Source: Bryobacterales bacterium (lineage in GTDB: Bacteria; Acidobacteriota; Terriglobia; Bryobacterales; Bryobacteraceae). From it: a DNA stretch of 9,256 nt. Under the pieces are notes generated by a model. It searched no databases. It had not been told where the DNA came from and saw nothing but the letters and a program-made list of their open reading frames with translations. Location of the stretch: assembly GCA_003139735.1 (NCBI GenBank), contig PLGA01000209.1, positions 10,767-20,022 of the forward strand, read 5' to 3'. How positions within the stretch are numbered: position 1 is the stretch's first letter; each line of letters starts with the position of its first letter. Position numbers and translations under genes: made by a program. Positions 1 through 6,331 of the stretch are shown piece by piece.

Positions 1-70
1 CGCCGTGGGCTAGTGTCTTTCGCCCTACGGGCTAACGCCGTGGGCTAGTGTCTTTCGCCCTACGGGCTGA
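1..70. repeat. 35-bp tandem direct repeat, two copies
   Basis: Bases 1-35 and 36-70 are the same 35-base unit with one mismatch (position 34 is a, position 69 is g). The window edge cuts the array, so more copies may lie to the left. Each unit contains a small inverted repeat, GCCC-TAC-GGGC (22-32 in the first copy), and a second GC-rich half. An open frame runs from the second copy into glcD with a GTG at 48, but the codons before 138 come from the repeat and a GC-rich leader and do not look like oxidase sequence. The unit is probably an intergenic repeat of the multi-copy chromosomal kind; its copy number elsewhere cannot be seen here. Confidence 0.85.
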
Positions 71-137
71 CGCCGCAGCCCAGCGTATCCGGCAGGCACT
101 GGGAGCGATGCCGGCAGGAAGGCACTACACTGAAGTC

Positions 138-1568
138 ATGTTGCCAGCCGGCTTGAAGGACCGACTCCTCGCTGTGGTGGGACCGCGCGGCTGCCTGGAC
201 CGCCCCGAGGATCTGGCGCTCTACGAGTACGACGGCAGCATCGAGAAGGGCCGTCCGGATATGGTCGTCTTCCCGCGCACCACCTCGGACGTATGCGCCA
301 TCGCCCGGATTGCGCATGAGTTTGGCGTCCCGATGGTGGGACGGGGAGCGGGCACGGGCCTTTCGGGAGGGTCCATCCCGCGCGAAGGCGGCATTGTGGT
401 GGCCTTCGCGCGCATGAACCGCATTCTCGAGATCGATACGGAAAACGAGCGCGCGACGCTCGAGCCCGGCGTAGTCAATCTGGATGTCACCCTCGCGGCA
501 GCCGACCGCGGCTACTTCTTCGCCCCCGACCCGTCCAGCCAGCGCGCCTGCACCATCGGCGGCAACGTGGCGGAGAACGCCGGCGGACCGCACACGCTGG
601 CCTACGGCGTCACCACCAACCATGTAGTCGGACTGGAACTGGTGCTGCCGGATGGCAGCCTGGTCGAAACCGGCGGCAAGGAGCCGGACCTCCCCGGGTA
701 CGATCTCACAGGTCTGCTCACCGGCTCGGAGGGCGTCATGGCGCTGGTCACCAAGGCGATTGTCCGGCTGATGCCCAAGGCCGAAGCCGTGAAGACCGCG
801 CTGGCCATCTACGAATCGAACGAGGACGCCGGCCGCACGGTCACCGGCATCACCGAGCGCGGCATTACGCCCGTGGCGGTGGAGATGCTCGACGGCGTCA
901 TGCTGCGCATGGTGGAGGAGGCCACCCACGCGGGATACCCCCTGGACGCAGCGGCGGTGCTGCTGATCGAGCTGGAGGGCCTCACGGAGACCGTGGAAGC
1001 GCAGGTGGAACAGGTCCGCGAAGCGTGCCTTGAGTGTGGAGCGCGCGAATTCCGCGTGGCCCGCTCGCCCCAGGAGCGCGAATTGCTTTGGCAGGGACGG
1101 AAGAACGCTTTCGGCGCCGTGGGCCGCGTCAGCCCGACGTATTATGTGCAGGACGGCGTGGTGCCACGCACCAAGATTGCGCCCACGCTGCACTTCATCG
1201 GGGAAGTGGCGCGCAAGTACGGTTTAACCATCAGCAACATCTTTCATGCCGGCGACGGCAACATGCACCCCATCATCCTTTTCGACGCGCGCAAGCCCGG
1301 CGAACTCGAAAAGGCCAGGGCGGCGGGGGCGGAGATCCTCACGTATTGCATCGAGGTGGGCGGCTCCATCACCGGGGAGCACGGCGTCGGAATGGAGAAG
1401 AATGAGCTGATGTCCAGGCAATTCACCCCGGAGACGCTGGATGCCATCCGGCGGTTGAAGGCGCTGTTCGATCCGGAAGGCCGGTTGAACCCGGGCAAGC
1501 TGCTGCCTACGGGGCGGGGGTGCATGGAAATCCGCCAGCCGGGCGGGCCAAGCGGCATCACTTCGTGA
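138..1568 (+). CDS. glcD: FAD-linked oxidase, glycolate oxidase GlcD type
   Basis: This is a flavoprotein of the vanillyl-alcohol oxidase/PCMH family, most like the GlcD subunit of glycolate oxidase, which oxidises glycolate or a related 2-hydroxy acid in the cytoplasm or at the membrane. The protein has 476 residues, close to the family's usual 470-500. The FAD-binding domain covers about residues 40-214, with GRGAGTGLSGG at 68-78 and a PDPSS...TIGGN segment starting at 130. The C-terminal FAD-oxidase domain has HAGDGNMHP at 370-378, GEHGVG at 413-418 and a DPEGRLNPGKLLP end. I chose the ATG at 138 because the frame upstream (GTG 48, ATG 108) runs through the 35-bp repeat. No strong Shine-Dalgarno sits before 138, so the start is not certain. 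GlcE and GlcF partners are not in the window, and a D-lactate or other hydroxy-acid dehydrogenase is possible. The last 312 bases are duplicated at 3885-4196. Confidence 0.9.
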   Translation: MLPAGLKDRLLAVVGPRGCLDRPEDLALYEYDGSIEKGRPDMVVFPRTTSDVCAIARIAHEFGVPMVGRGAGTGLSGGSIPREGGIVVAFARMNRILEIDTENERATLEPGVVNLDVTLAAADRGYFFAPDPSSQRACTIGGNVAENAGGPHTLAYGVTTNHVVGLELVLPDGSLVETGGKEPDLPGYDLTGLLTGSEGVMALVTKAIVRLMPKAEAVKTALAIYESNEDAGRTVTGITERGITPVAVEMLDGVMLRMVEEATHAGYPLDAAAVLLIELEGLTETVEAQVEQVREACLECGAREFRVARSPQERELLWQGRKNAFGAVGRVSPTYYVQDGVVPRTKIAPTLHFIGEVARKYGLTISNIFHAGDGNMHPIILFDARKPGELEKARAAGAEILTYCIEVGGSITGEHGVGMEKNELMSRQFTPETLDAIRRLKALFDPEGRLNPGKLLPTGRGCMEIRQPGGPSGITS

Positions 1569-1579
1569 AGCCCGTGGCC

Positions 1580-1604
1580 GCGGGGGGGGCCGCCAAGCCC
1601 CCGC
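1580..1604. terminator. GC-rich hairpin between convergent genes
   Basis: A 7-bp perfect stem pairs 1580-1586 (GCGGGGG) with 1598-1604 (CCCCCGC) across an 11-base loop, and a run of eight G lies at 1582-1589. It sits in the 53 bases between the stop codons of the convergent oxidase and OmpA-like genes, where a bidirectional terminator is expected. There is no clear T tract on either side, so intrinsic termination is only a suggestion. Confidence 0.35.
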
Positions 1605-1621
1605 TTCGCCTTACCCTCCGG

Positions 1622-3238
1622 CTACCTGGCTGCGATCACCTTGCCGATCTCCACGCCAATTACGTCGCCGGAGATCACTAATTCCACACGCCGATTCTGC
1701 TGCCGGCCTTGCGCCGTGTCATTGGAAGCCACAGGCTGAGTTTCTCCGAAACCCTTCGTCGTGACGGAACCCGCCGCCATTCCCTCCTGTATCAGATAAT
1801 CGCGAACAGCCGTTCCGCGGTGTTCGGAAAGGAGCTGATTGGACGCGTGACCGCCGACGCTGTCCGTGTGCCCTTCCACCCCCAGTTCCAGGCCGGGATG
1901 CCCCAATACGATGCCGGCCACCTTGGCCAGTTTCTCGCGCGCTAGCGGCCGCAACGAATACTTTCCCGTGTCGAAAAGGACATCCGACATGTTCACGATC
2001 AAGCCACGCGCGGTGTCGCGGGTTTGCAGAACGGCCTTAAACTGCGCCAGTAATTGAGCCCGCAGCTCCGCTTTGTCCTGATCCCCCCGAGCGACTGCGG
2101 CCTGCATCGCTATCTTCTGCGCCTCATTCTGCCGCTGCAGACGATCGGCCTCGGACGCCGCGGCGGCCGCGCGGGCATCGTTCTCCACCTTCACGCGATC
2201 CGCTTCAGCCAGAGCGGACGCCGCTTGCGCGTCTTTTTCGCGCGTCAAGCGCGCGGACTCCTCTTGAGCCTGAATTTGCGCCTGTTTCGCTTCCCGTGTG
2301 ACGCGATCCGTCTCGGATTGCGCGGCAACCCGGTCACTGTCCGCCCGCGCTTGGCGGTCGACTGACTGCTGACGCTCTAACGCGAGGGCATCCTCTTCCT
2401 GACGCTTGACGGCGATTACCCGCGAATCCTCCGCCATCTGCACCGCTTCGCGCGCGGCCATCGTCACCGGATTCCGTCCCGCATTTTGCGCCTGGTAGGC
2501 TTCGGCCTGGGCCAGGTTTTTCTCGGCCTTCTCAAAGGATTCGGCGGCGAAATGGTCCGCCCCTATCCCGCGCGCGATTTGCACGGCATTGCGCGCCTCG
2601 TAGAGTTCCAGCGGCAACTTCCGATCGAGCTTCAGCTCCAGCGGGTTTGCCAGGCGCTGATATTGGCCCCGCTGCAACAGCTCGTATTTGGCGTCGACGT
2701 CCTCGCTCATCCCTTTCGTGTCCGCGCGCATCACATTTTCCATCACGACAAGATCGCTCGGCCGAGTGACTGAGTAGTACGGTTCAGCCGTGACCACCAG
2801 GGCGAACGCCTGCAGTTGGGTGGTTACTGCCAGCTTGCTCTTGGTTCCGTTCAGAAGGATCTCGCCCAAATTCGCCGGGCGGCCTTCGGGAGTGATGGCC
2901 CAGAGCACATAGGTCAGGTATTCGGACCCGAATTTGTTCGCAGGCTGCAGGCCGTCGAAGTCAACCTCGATCCCGATGACGCCCCGCTTGCTTTCCACTT
3001 TGGCCTCGCCGCGGGCCGCCGGCAGGAGTTCCGTGCCGCGGAAATCCACCTTAGTGGCGCCGCCACGGTGCTGGTAGTCGACTGCCTTCGCGGTCCGCTC
3101 TGTCATGGCGACCCGATAGATTGGCATCTCCCCGGCAGCCATCCTGGCCGCATTTTCGTTTGGCTGCTGAACCTGGTTCGGAGGCACCTGAGCCGCCATA
3201 AATCCGCACACTGCTAGAAACACGCCGATAGACTTCAT
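1622..3238 (-). CDS. secreted OmpA-family protein with Ala-rich coiled coil
   Basis: A 538-residue exported protein likely to tie the outer membrane or a periplasmic assembly to peptidoglycan. Residues 1-16 form a signal peptide (Lys-2, a hydrophobic core, cleavage probably after A15 or A16). Residues about 38-170 form a domain I cannot name. Residues 212-255 resemble the helical DUF4398 type. Residues 265-400 are an Ala/Gln/Glu/Arg-rich coiled coil with recurring DRV/DRL steps. Residues 412-525 are an OmpA-like domain. It keeps the residues that bind diaminopimelate in this family: D459 in GHTDSVG and R474 in LSEHR, followed by NRRVEL at 515-520. The ATG at 3238 is preceded by an AGAGG ribosome site about 5 bases upstream. 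There is no transmembrane barrel, so it is not a classical porin. The gene stands alone and is convergent with glcD. Its position between glcD and an rsmD fragment suggests it is one of two alternative cargoes at this locus. Confidence 0.88.
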   Translation of the reverse strand: MKSIGVFLAVCGFMAAQVPPNQVQQPNENAARMAAGEMPIYRVAMTERTAKAVDYQHRGGATKVDFRGTELLPAARGEAKVESKRGVIGIEVDFDGLQPANKFGSEYLTYVLWAITPEGRPANLGEILLNGTKSKLAVTTQLQAFALVVTAEPYYSVTRPSDLVVMENVMRADTKGMSEDVDAKYELLQRGQYQRLANPLELKLDRKLPLELYEARNAVQIARGIGADHFAAESFEKAEKNLAQAEAYQAQNAGRNPVTMAAREAVQMAEDSRVIAVKRQEEDALALERQQSVDRQARADSDRVAAQSETDRVTREAKQAQIQAQEESARLTREKDAQAASALAEADRVKVENDARAAAAASEADRLQRQNEAQKIAMQAAVARGDQDKAELRAQLLAQFKAVLQTRDTARGLIVNMSDVLFDTGKYSLRPLAREKLAKVAGIVLGHPGLELGVEGHTDSVGGHASNQLLSEHRGTAVRDYLIQEGMAAGSVTTKGFGETQPVASNDTAQGRQQNRRVELVISGDVIGVEIGKVIAAR

Positions 3239-3557
3239 ACTGCCTCTTCTGCCGCTGGATCTGTCGCGACCTTGCCACTCAGTGCACGGCGGGCGCCATC
3301 CCGGCCCGTCCGGCCGGAGACTGAGCAGTCAAAGACGGTTGTGAGCAGGCGTGCCGGCGCCGGCGAACTATGGCGCGGGTCCGCCAGGTGCAGATTCCGC
3401 TACGGCAAGTGCAGGTTCTGCGTGCGGCATTCCTGAAACCCATTGGCCGGTTCGCCTTCGCCCATATACGGGGTGCTCGGCCCACCTGAACCACGCACCT
3501 GCCGCGAAGCGGCTTCGTCCAAGTCCTTCTGGGAGATCTCGCCGGATCAGTACCGAG
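3239..3557. other. non-coding stretch upstream of the OmpA-like gene
   Basis: About 320 bases without a convincing intact gene. Two perfect DNA palindromes are visible: GACTG-AG-CAGTC at 3319-3330 and GCCGGCGCCGGC at 3353-3364. On the minus strand a TTGACT lies at about 3322-3327, but no matching -10 box stands at the usual spacing, so I do not call a promoter, although the promoter of the OmpA-like gene must lie here. The long minus-strand frame across 3279-3656 translates to an Arg/Pro-rich, low-complexity product and is judged spurious. Bases 3400-3546 may hold a gene remnant, listed separately. Confidence 0.6.
3400..3546 (-). pseudogene. possible C-terminal remnant of an unidentified gene
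   Basis: A 48-codon open stretch on the minus strand ends in TAG at 3400-3402 and is closed upstream by an in-frame TGA at 3547-3549. Its translation looks like an ordinary hydrophilic protein tail (beginning SGEISQKDLDEAASRQVRGS), and about three quarters of its codons end in G or C, as in the neighbouring real genes. The other two frames give Arg-rich nonsense. It has no suitable start codon at its 5' end, and that end stops about 11 bases from the edge of the duplicated rsmD spacer (3558). This fits a gene cut off when the scar formed. I do not recognise the family, and it may be chance. Confidence 0.3.
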
Positions 3558-3677
3558 AAACGCGCTTCTGGCTGGTTTGCGCGGTCCACCGTCGGGAAGG
3601 GCCCGACGTCGGGTTAGGTTGGCGCATGTGCGGACAGAGCCAGGACGGGGCGCCATTTTCGTTTCGCACGCCGGCGC
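3558..3677. repeat. second copy of the rsmD downstream spacer
   Basis: These bases match 6421-6541 with about nine substitutions and one single-base gap (roughly 92% identity). In both places the sequence lies just downstream of an rsmD 3' end on the minus strand. Similarity begins abruptly at AAACGCG and nothing to the left is shared. A hairpin CGTCGGG...CCCGACG lies near 3594-3612. The substitutions in the other copy shorten its stem to 6 bp. Confidence 0.9.
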
Positions 3678-3885
3678 CTACGAACTAAAGAAGCTTAAGG
3701 CGTTGTCTCCCTGCCTCACGGTGCGCGTGCGTTCGAGGGAACCGTAGGCTTCGGCCAGCGCCAGCCTGACCGGGTGCTGCGCCACCACCAGCGCGGGCGG
3801 CTCTTCGGCCAGCAGTTCGAGCGCGGCGACGTACTCGCGCTCCAGGTCGTAAGGCGGGTCGAGGAAGACGATGCCGGCGGCCCGG
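3678..3885 (-). pseudogene. rsmD: 3' fragment of rsmD (truncated second copy)
   Basis: On the minus strand this encodes the last 68 residues of RsmD, including the DPPY catalytic motif, and matches 6542-6749 at about 96%. There are nine base differences: seven are silent and two change adjacent residues (AC to ER). The N-terminal part with the SAM-binding motif is missing, so no methyltransferase activity is expected. The match stops at 3885, where the sequence switches to the glcD fragment with a single shared G. The open frame continues upstream through antisense glcD to an ATG at 4049, giving a theoretical 123-residue chimera. I treat that as an accident. Confidence 0.92.
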
Positions 3886-4196
3886 GCAACATGCACCCCA
3901 TCATTCTTTTCGACGCGCGCAAGCCCGGCGAACTCGAAAAAGCCAGGGCGGCGGGGGCGGAGATCCTCACGTATTGCATCGAGGTGGGCGGTTCCATCAC
4001 CGGGGAGCATGGCGTCGGAATGGAGAAGAACGAGCTGATGCCCAGGCAATTCACGCCGGAGACGCTGGATGCCATCCGCCGGTCGAAGGCGTTGTTCGAT
4101 CCCGAAGGCCGGTTGAACCCCGGAAAACTGCTGCCTACAGGCCGCGGCTGCATGGAAATCCGCCAGCCGGGCGGTCCAAGCGGCATCACTTCGTAA
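3885..4196 (+). pseudogene. glcD: 3' fragment of glcD (truncated second copy)
   Basis: This matches 1257-1568 without gaps at about 94% identity and encodes the C-terminal 103 residues of the oxidase, from GNMHP to the stop codon (TAA here, TGA in the intact gene). About 20 bases differ, but only two residues change (Ser to Pro, Leu to Ser). The FAD-binding domain is absent, so the piece cannot work as an oxidase. The frame is open back through the antisense rsmD piece to a GTG at 3774, a chance fusion. Downstream, the resemblance to the intact locus ends right after the stop codon. Confidence 0.93.
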
Positions 4197-4219
4197 AGAA
4201 GCGGGAGGCGTTGTCTCCC
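4186..4219 (-). repeat. short third copy of the rsmD 3' end (left direct repeat)
   Basis: Bases 4194-4219 match 3686-3711 at 23 of 26 positions and the intact rsmD end at 6550-6575 at 22 of 26, all in the same orientation. The differences from 3686-3711 fall in one triplet (GGG for TTA). Read on the minus strand in the RsmD frame it gives GDNASRFFTK then a TGA at 4186-4188, against GDNALSFFSS in the intact gene. The stop overlaps the end of the glcD fragment, as if glcD and rsmD were once directly convergent with overlapping stops. With 6550-6575 it brackets the ATPase-RloB module. A 5-bp hairpin GGGAG/CTCCC (4203-4219) lies inside it. Confidence 0.6.
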
Positions 4220-4246
4220 AAACGATGAAGGGGGCAGAAGGCGACT

Positions 4247-4263
4247 TGCGGGCGTAATCCGCA
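4247..4263. terminator. weak hairpin downstream of the RloB gene
   Basis: TGCGG (4247-4251) and CCGCA (4259-4263) can pair across a 7-base loop, 17 bases beyond the stop codon of the RloB-family gene. No T tract follows on the minus strand. It is the only candidate terminator for the two-gene operon and is weak. Confidence 0.2.
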
Positions 4264-4279
4264 GAATTGGGGGTGCTAT

Positions 4280-4942
4280 CTACGTCAGCAAGCCGCGAAG
4301 TTCAGGCGGAAGCTGGCGCGGATGTGCTTTTGCGGCGATGGTCTTCAATAGCTGGTATACCCGCGTCGTGTTCTCAAGCGGAATTTCACCACCCGCAACG
4401 GTGGCGTCCAGCCGCTCAGCCCGATTGCAGGCTTCGCAGACGGATGTCAGTGGATAATGCTCTCGCTTGAGGTTTGTCTTGTTGTACTGCCCAAGCTTCG
4501 CGCGCAATGCCGCCTCGACGTCCCGCGCGGCTGGCAGTTCGCCCAAATCCGTTTCTGCCACGTGATGCAACAGCAGCCATAGTTCAAACGAGGGCTTGCT
4601 GAGAGCCACGTTAACTCCCTGCCGTCTGGCCTCACTCAAGGCTCCTCTAAAACTCGGAAGGTGGGTGCCTTGCGTGTAGTGGTCGGTGTCGAGCAACATC
4701 CAAAGCTCATCATCCTCCTCCGCCTCACGTTTGTAGCCCAACAGGCGGTCAAGGACATCCGCCGCGGCACAAGAGCCATCGGTCGTTGCGACGACATAAA
4801 CCTGCACACGGGGGAGCTGAAAGAAATCGAAATACTGCTTCGGTGCGTAAGTGTCATCGCAGGCCACGATAAACAGACGGTCGTCCCGCAGGCGCGAAGC
4901 ATCGCGCGTAAGCGGCCGCGGCAGCCGTTGGTTGAGGCTCAT
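4280..4942 (-). CDS. rloB: RloB-family protein (Toprim-like putative nuclease)
   Basis: A 220-residue protein matching the RloB family (PF13707), named from genes linked to type I restriction loci and found beside AAA-15 ATPases in phage-defence pairs; AbiL is, as I recall, built the same way. Its nuclease role is inferred from the Toprim-like layout. It shows a beta strand then CDDT...QYF at 28-38, WMLLDTDH at 81-88, and the family hallmark SKPSFELWLLLHH at 115-127. The first acidic motif is usually C-E-G or C-E-D; here the acidic residue is D29, while the later D85/D87 pair is intact. The ATG overlaps the stop of the upstream ATPase gene as ATGA (4939-4942), so the two are translationally coupled and probably act as one complex. 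Length is typical and no frameshift is seen. Confidence 0.82.
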   Translation of the reverse strand: MSLNQRLPRPLTRDASRLRDDRLFIVACDDTYAPKQYFDFFQLPRVQVYVVATTDGSCAAADVLDRLLGYKREAEEDDELWMLLDTDHYTQGTHLPSFRGALSEARRQGVNVALSKPSFELWLLLHHVAETDLGELPAARDVEAALRAKLGQYNKTNLKREHYPLTSVCEACNRAERLDATVAGGEIPLENTTRVYQLLKTIAAKAHPRQLPPELRGLLT

Positions 4943-6303
4943 TCCTGTCGTTCCGACCCTGGCAGAAGACGCTCCAAGCCAGCCAGAAATGGCACTGCAC
5001 CGAAACGGCCCTGCAGGTAGCCCTTACGGATGTCGCGGTCGTTGCGAACCTTGAAATCCAGCAGAGAGTACAGCCTCGTAGCACCTGTCTGGTCTTTTTC
5101 GGCGAACCAGATCTCATCGCGGCGCAGCAGATCCTGATCCAGTAAATTCGACTCGTGTGTGGTAACGATGATCTGACAAAAAGCGCAACCCCGCGACTTG
5201 AGGAAGAACCCCAAGAACTCCTTGACGAGCATCGGGTGCAGGCTGCGGTCTATTTCGTCAATGAAGTAGACATAGGCAGACTGCGGATTGTGCAGTGCGG
5301 AGATCAGGTTCAGGAGCCTGCGAGTGCCATCGGACTCTTCGCTGAGTTCCAACCGGACAATCTCCCCAGTCTTGTGTTCATGAGCTGCCTGGACGTCCAT
5401 CAAATAGAAATGGTCATCGCCTTTGTGCTCGACCAGGAGCTCCCTGCCGTCGCCGAGCCTTAGGGGGACGCCATTCTCGTCTTCGGCCAAATTACGGAGC
5501 ACCTTGGAAACCACGCCATCGGGGAGTAACTTGCTGGCCTCGTCTTTGGAGATCTCCTTCTTGGTGACCTCCAAATGGTCTACTCCGGTCGAGGCCGACT
5601 TAAGGTAAGTGCCTGCAAATGACAAGAAATCTGTATCCGAGTCCAGGAGGTGCCCAAGTCCCAGATAAGGTGCATTTGGGCCAACCAGAACCAAGCTTGC
5701 TGTGAACCAAGGCAGGACGTGGGCCAACTCCGAACCAAAATCGCTCGGTTCCAATGTCGCGTTGACCGTGGCTAGAAACGACTGGTTTTGAGGTCCCCCC
5801 ACGGTCGCCAGCGCGAGCAGCTTTTCGCCAGCGTCCTTGAGCCCGCTGGCGTCCACCGCCACTTTCCCGTTCTCGTCCGTGGTGCGCTCGTAGAGAAGTC
5901 GCTGTCGATTTCCCAGAACCTGAAAAAGCCACTCCTCTAGTATCCGGTCATCATCAACCTTGCAGCCAAACCTGTAAAGTTTGTCAGCCGCAATGAACTG
6001 CAAGTCGAAGGTTGACGGTCCACCCGGCGGCTCAGCGAACAGGAATGGCTTCCTGCCAGTCCCGCTGTTCTTCCCGCGCGGTTTTACTGCAACCGACTTC
6101 AGATAGTGGAGGGCTTTGAAAAGGTTCGATTTGCCCGCGCCGTTAGCCCCGTAGAGAACCACCGTTCGGAGCACTTTCTCTTTGGAATCGGGGATAGGAA
6201 CCGCGTGCTCGTCGTGGCTGCCGGGTCGGTTGCTGGCGACGAACGAGAGGGTCTCCTCCGACGAGAACGACCGAAAGTTGGATACTGAAAAAGAGACGAT
6301 CAT
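4939..6303 (-). CDS. AAA-15/RloA-type ATPase, partner of RloB
   Basis: A 454-residue ABC-type ATPase of the AAA_15/AAA_21 (COG1106) kind, which works as sensor and energy module in several two-gene anti-phage systems. It opens with the family start MIVSFSVSNFRSF. It has Walker A GANGAGKS at 52-59, a signature-like LSEESDGTRR at 320-329, Walker B YFIDEIDRSLHP at 346-357 with D349 and E350, and the switch histidine H383 in TTHES. The C-terminal YLQGRFGAVPFL is also typical. All catalytic positions are present, so it should be active. The middle (about 130-310) is the variable insertion where such proteins usually carry recognition or dimer contacts. It is the first gene of the operon, behind a good -10 box at 6326-6331. 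GC is lower than in the housekeeping genes, which suggests transfer. The target and trigger are unknown. Confidence 0.88.
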   Translation of the reverse strand: MIVSFSVSNFRSFSSEETLSFVASNRPGSHDEHAVPIPDSKEKVLRTVVLYGANGAGKSNLFKALHYLKSVAVKPRGKNSGTGRKPFLFAEPPGGPSTFDLQFIAADKLYRFGCKVDDDRILEEWLFQVLGNRQRLLYERTTDENGKVAVDASGLKDAGEKLLALATVGGPQNQSFLATVNATLEPSDFGSELAHVLPWFTASLVLVGPNAPYLGLGHLLDSDTDFLSFAGTYLKSASTGVDHLEVTKKEISKDEASKLLPDGVVSKVLRNLAEDENGVPLRLGDGRELLVEHKGDDHFYLMDVQAAHEHKTGEIVRLELSEESDGTRRLLNLISALHNPQSAYVYFIDEIDRSLHPMLVKEFLGFFLKSRGCAFCQIIVTTHESNLLDQDLLRRDEIWFAEKDQTGATRLYSLLDFKVRNDRDIRKGYLQGRFGAVPFLAGLERLLPGSERQE

Positions 6304-6317
6304 AGCATTCTCGTGAC

Positions 6318-6331
6318 GTGATCACAGTATA
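6318..6331 (-). promoter_or_regulatory. -10 box and overlapping palindrome before the ATPase gene
   Basis: On the minus strand TATACT (6326-6331) matches the -10 consensus at five of six positions. With a 17-base spacer the -35 position reads ATGGAA, a weak match. Just downstream, over the expected start of transcription, lies the perfect palindrome GTGATCAC (6318-6325), nested in GTGA-N5-TCAC (6313-6325). The leader to the ATG at 6303 would be short, about 15-20 bases. A strong -10 with a weak -35 and a palindrome at the start site suggests a repressible promoter, but no regulator gene is in the window. Confidence 0.45.

Noticed and set aside
48..137. N-terminal extension of the oxidase starting at GTG 48
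   Set aside because: The GTG lies inside the second copy of the 35-bp repeat, and the added 30 residues do not resemble the start of GlcD proteins.
60..1193. Long minus-strand open frame of 377 codons
   Set aside because: Antisense to the GlcD-type oxidase and of His/Arg/Ala-rich composition, with no recognisable motif.
3190..3238. Lipoprotein signal in the OmpA-family protein
   Set aside because: Cys-11 is preceded by L-A-V, and Val just before Cys is unusual for a lipobox; an ordinary signal peptide ending at A15 or A16 fits better.
3351..3364. GCCGGCGCCGGC palindrome as a terminator or operator
   Set aside because: Short GC-only palindromes are frequent by chance at this base composition, and no T tract or promoter element accompanies it.
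3279..3656. Minus-strand open frame of 125 codons upstream of the OmpA-like gene
   Set aside because: Extremely Arg- and Pro-rich, runs across the sharp boundary at 3558 into the rsmD spacer, and has no protein-like pattern.
6311..6325. CRP-like site before the ATPase gene
   Set aside because: The half-sites TGTGA and TCACG are separated by 5 bases instead of 6, and the bases can be explained by the simpler 8-bp palindrome.
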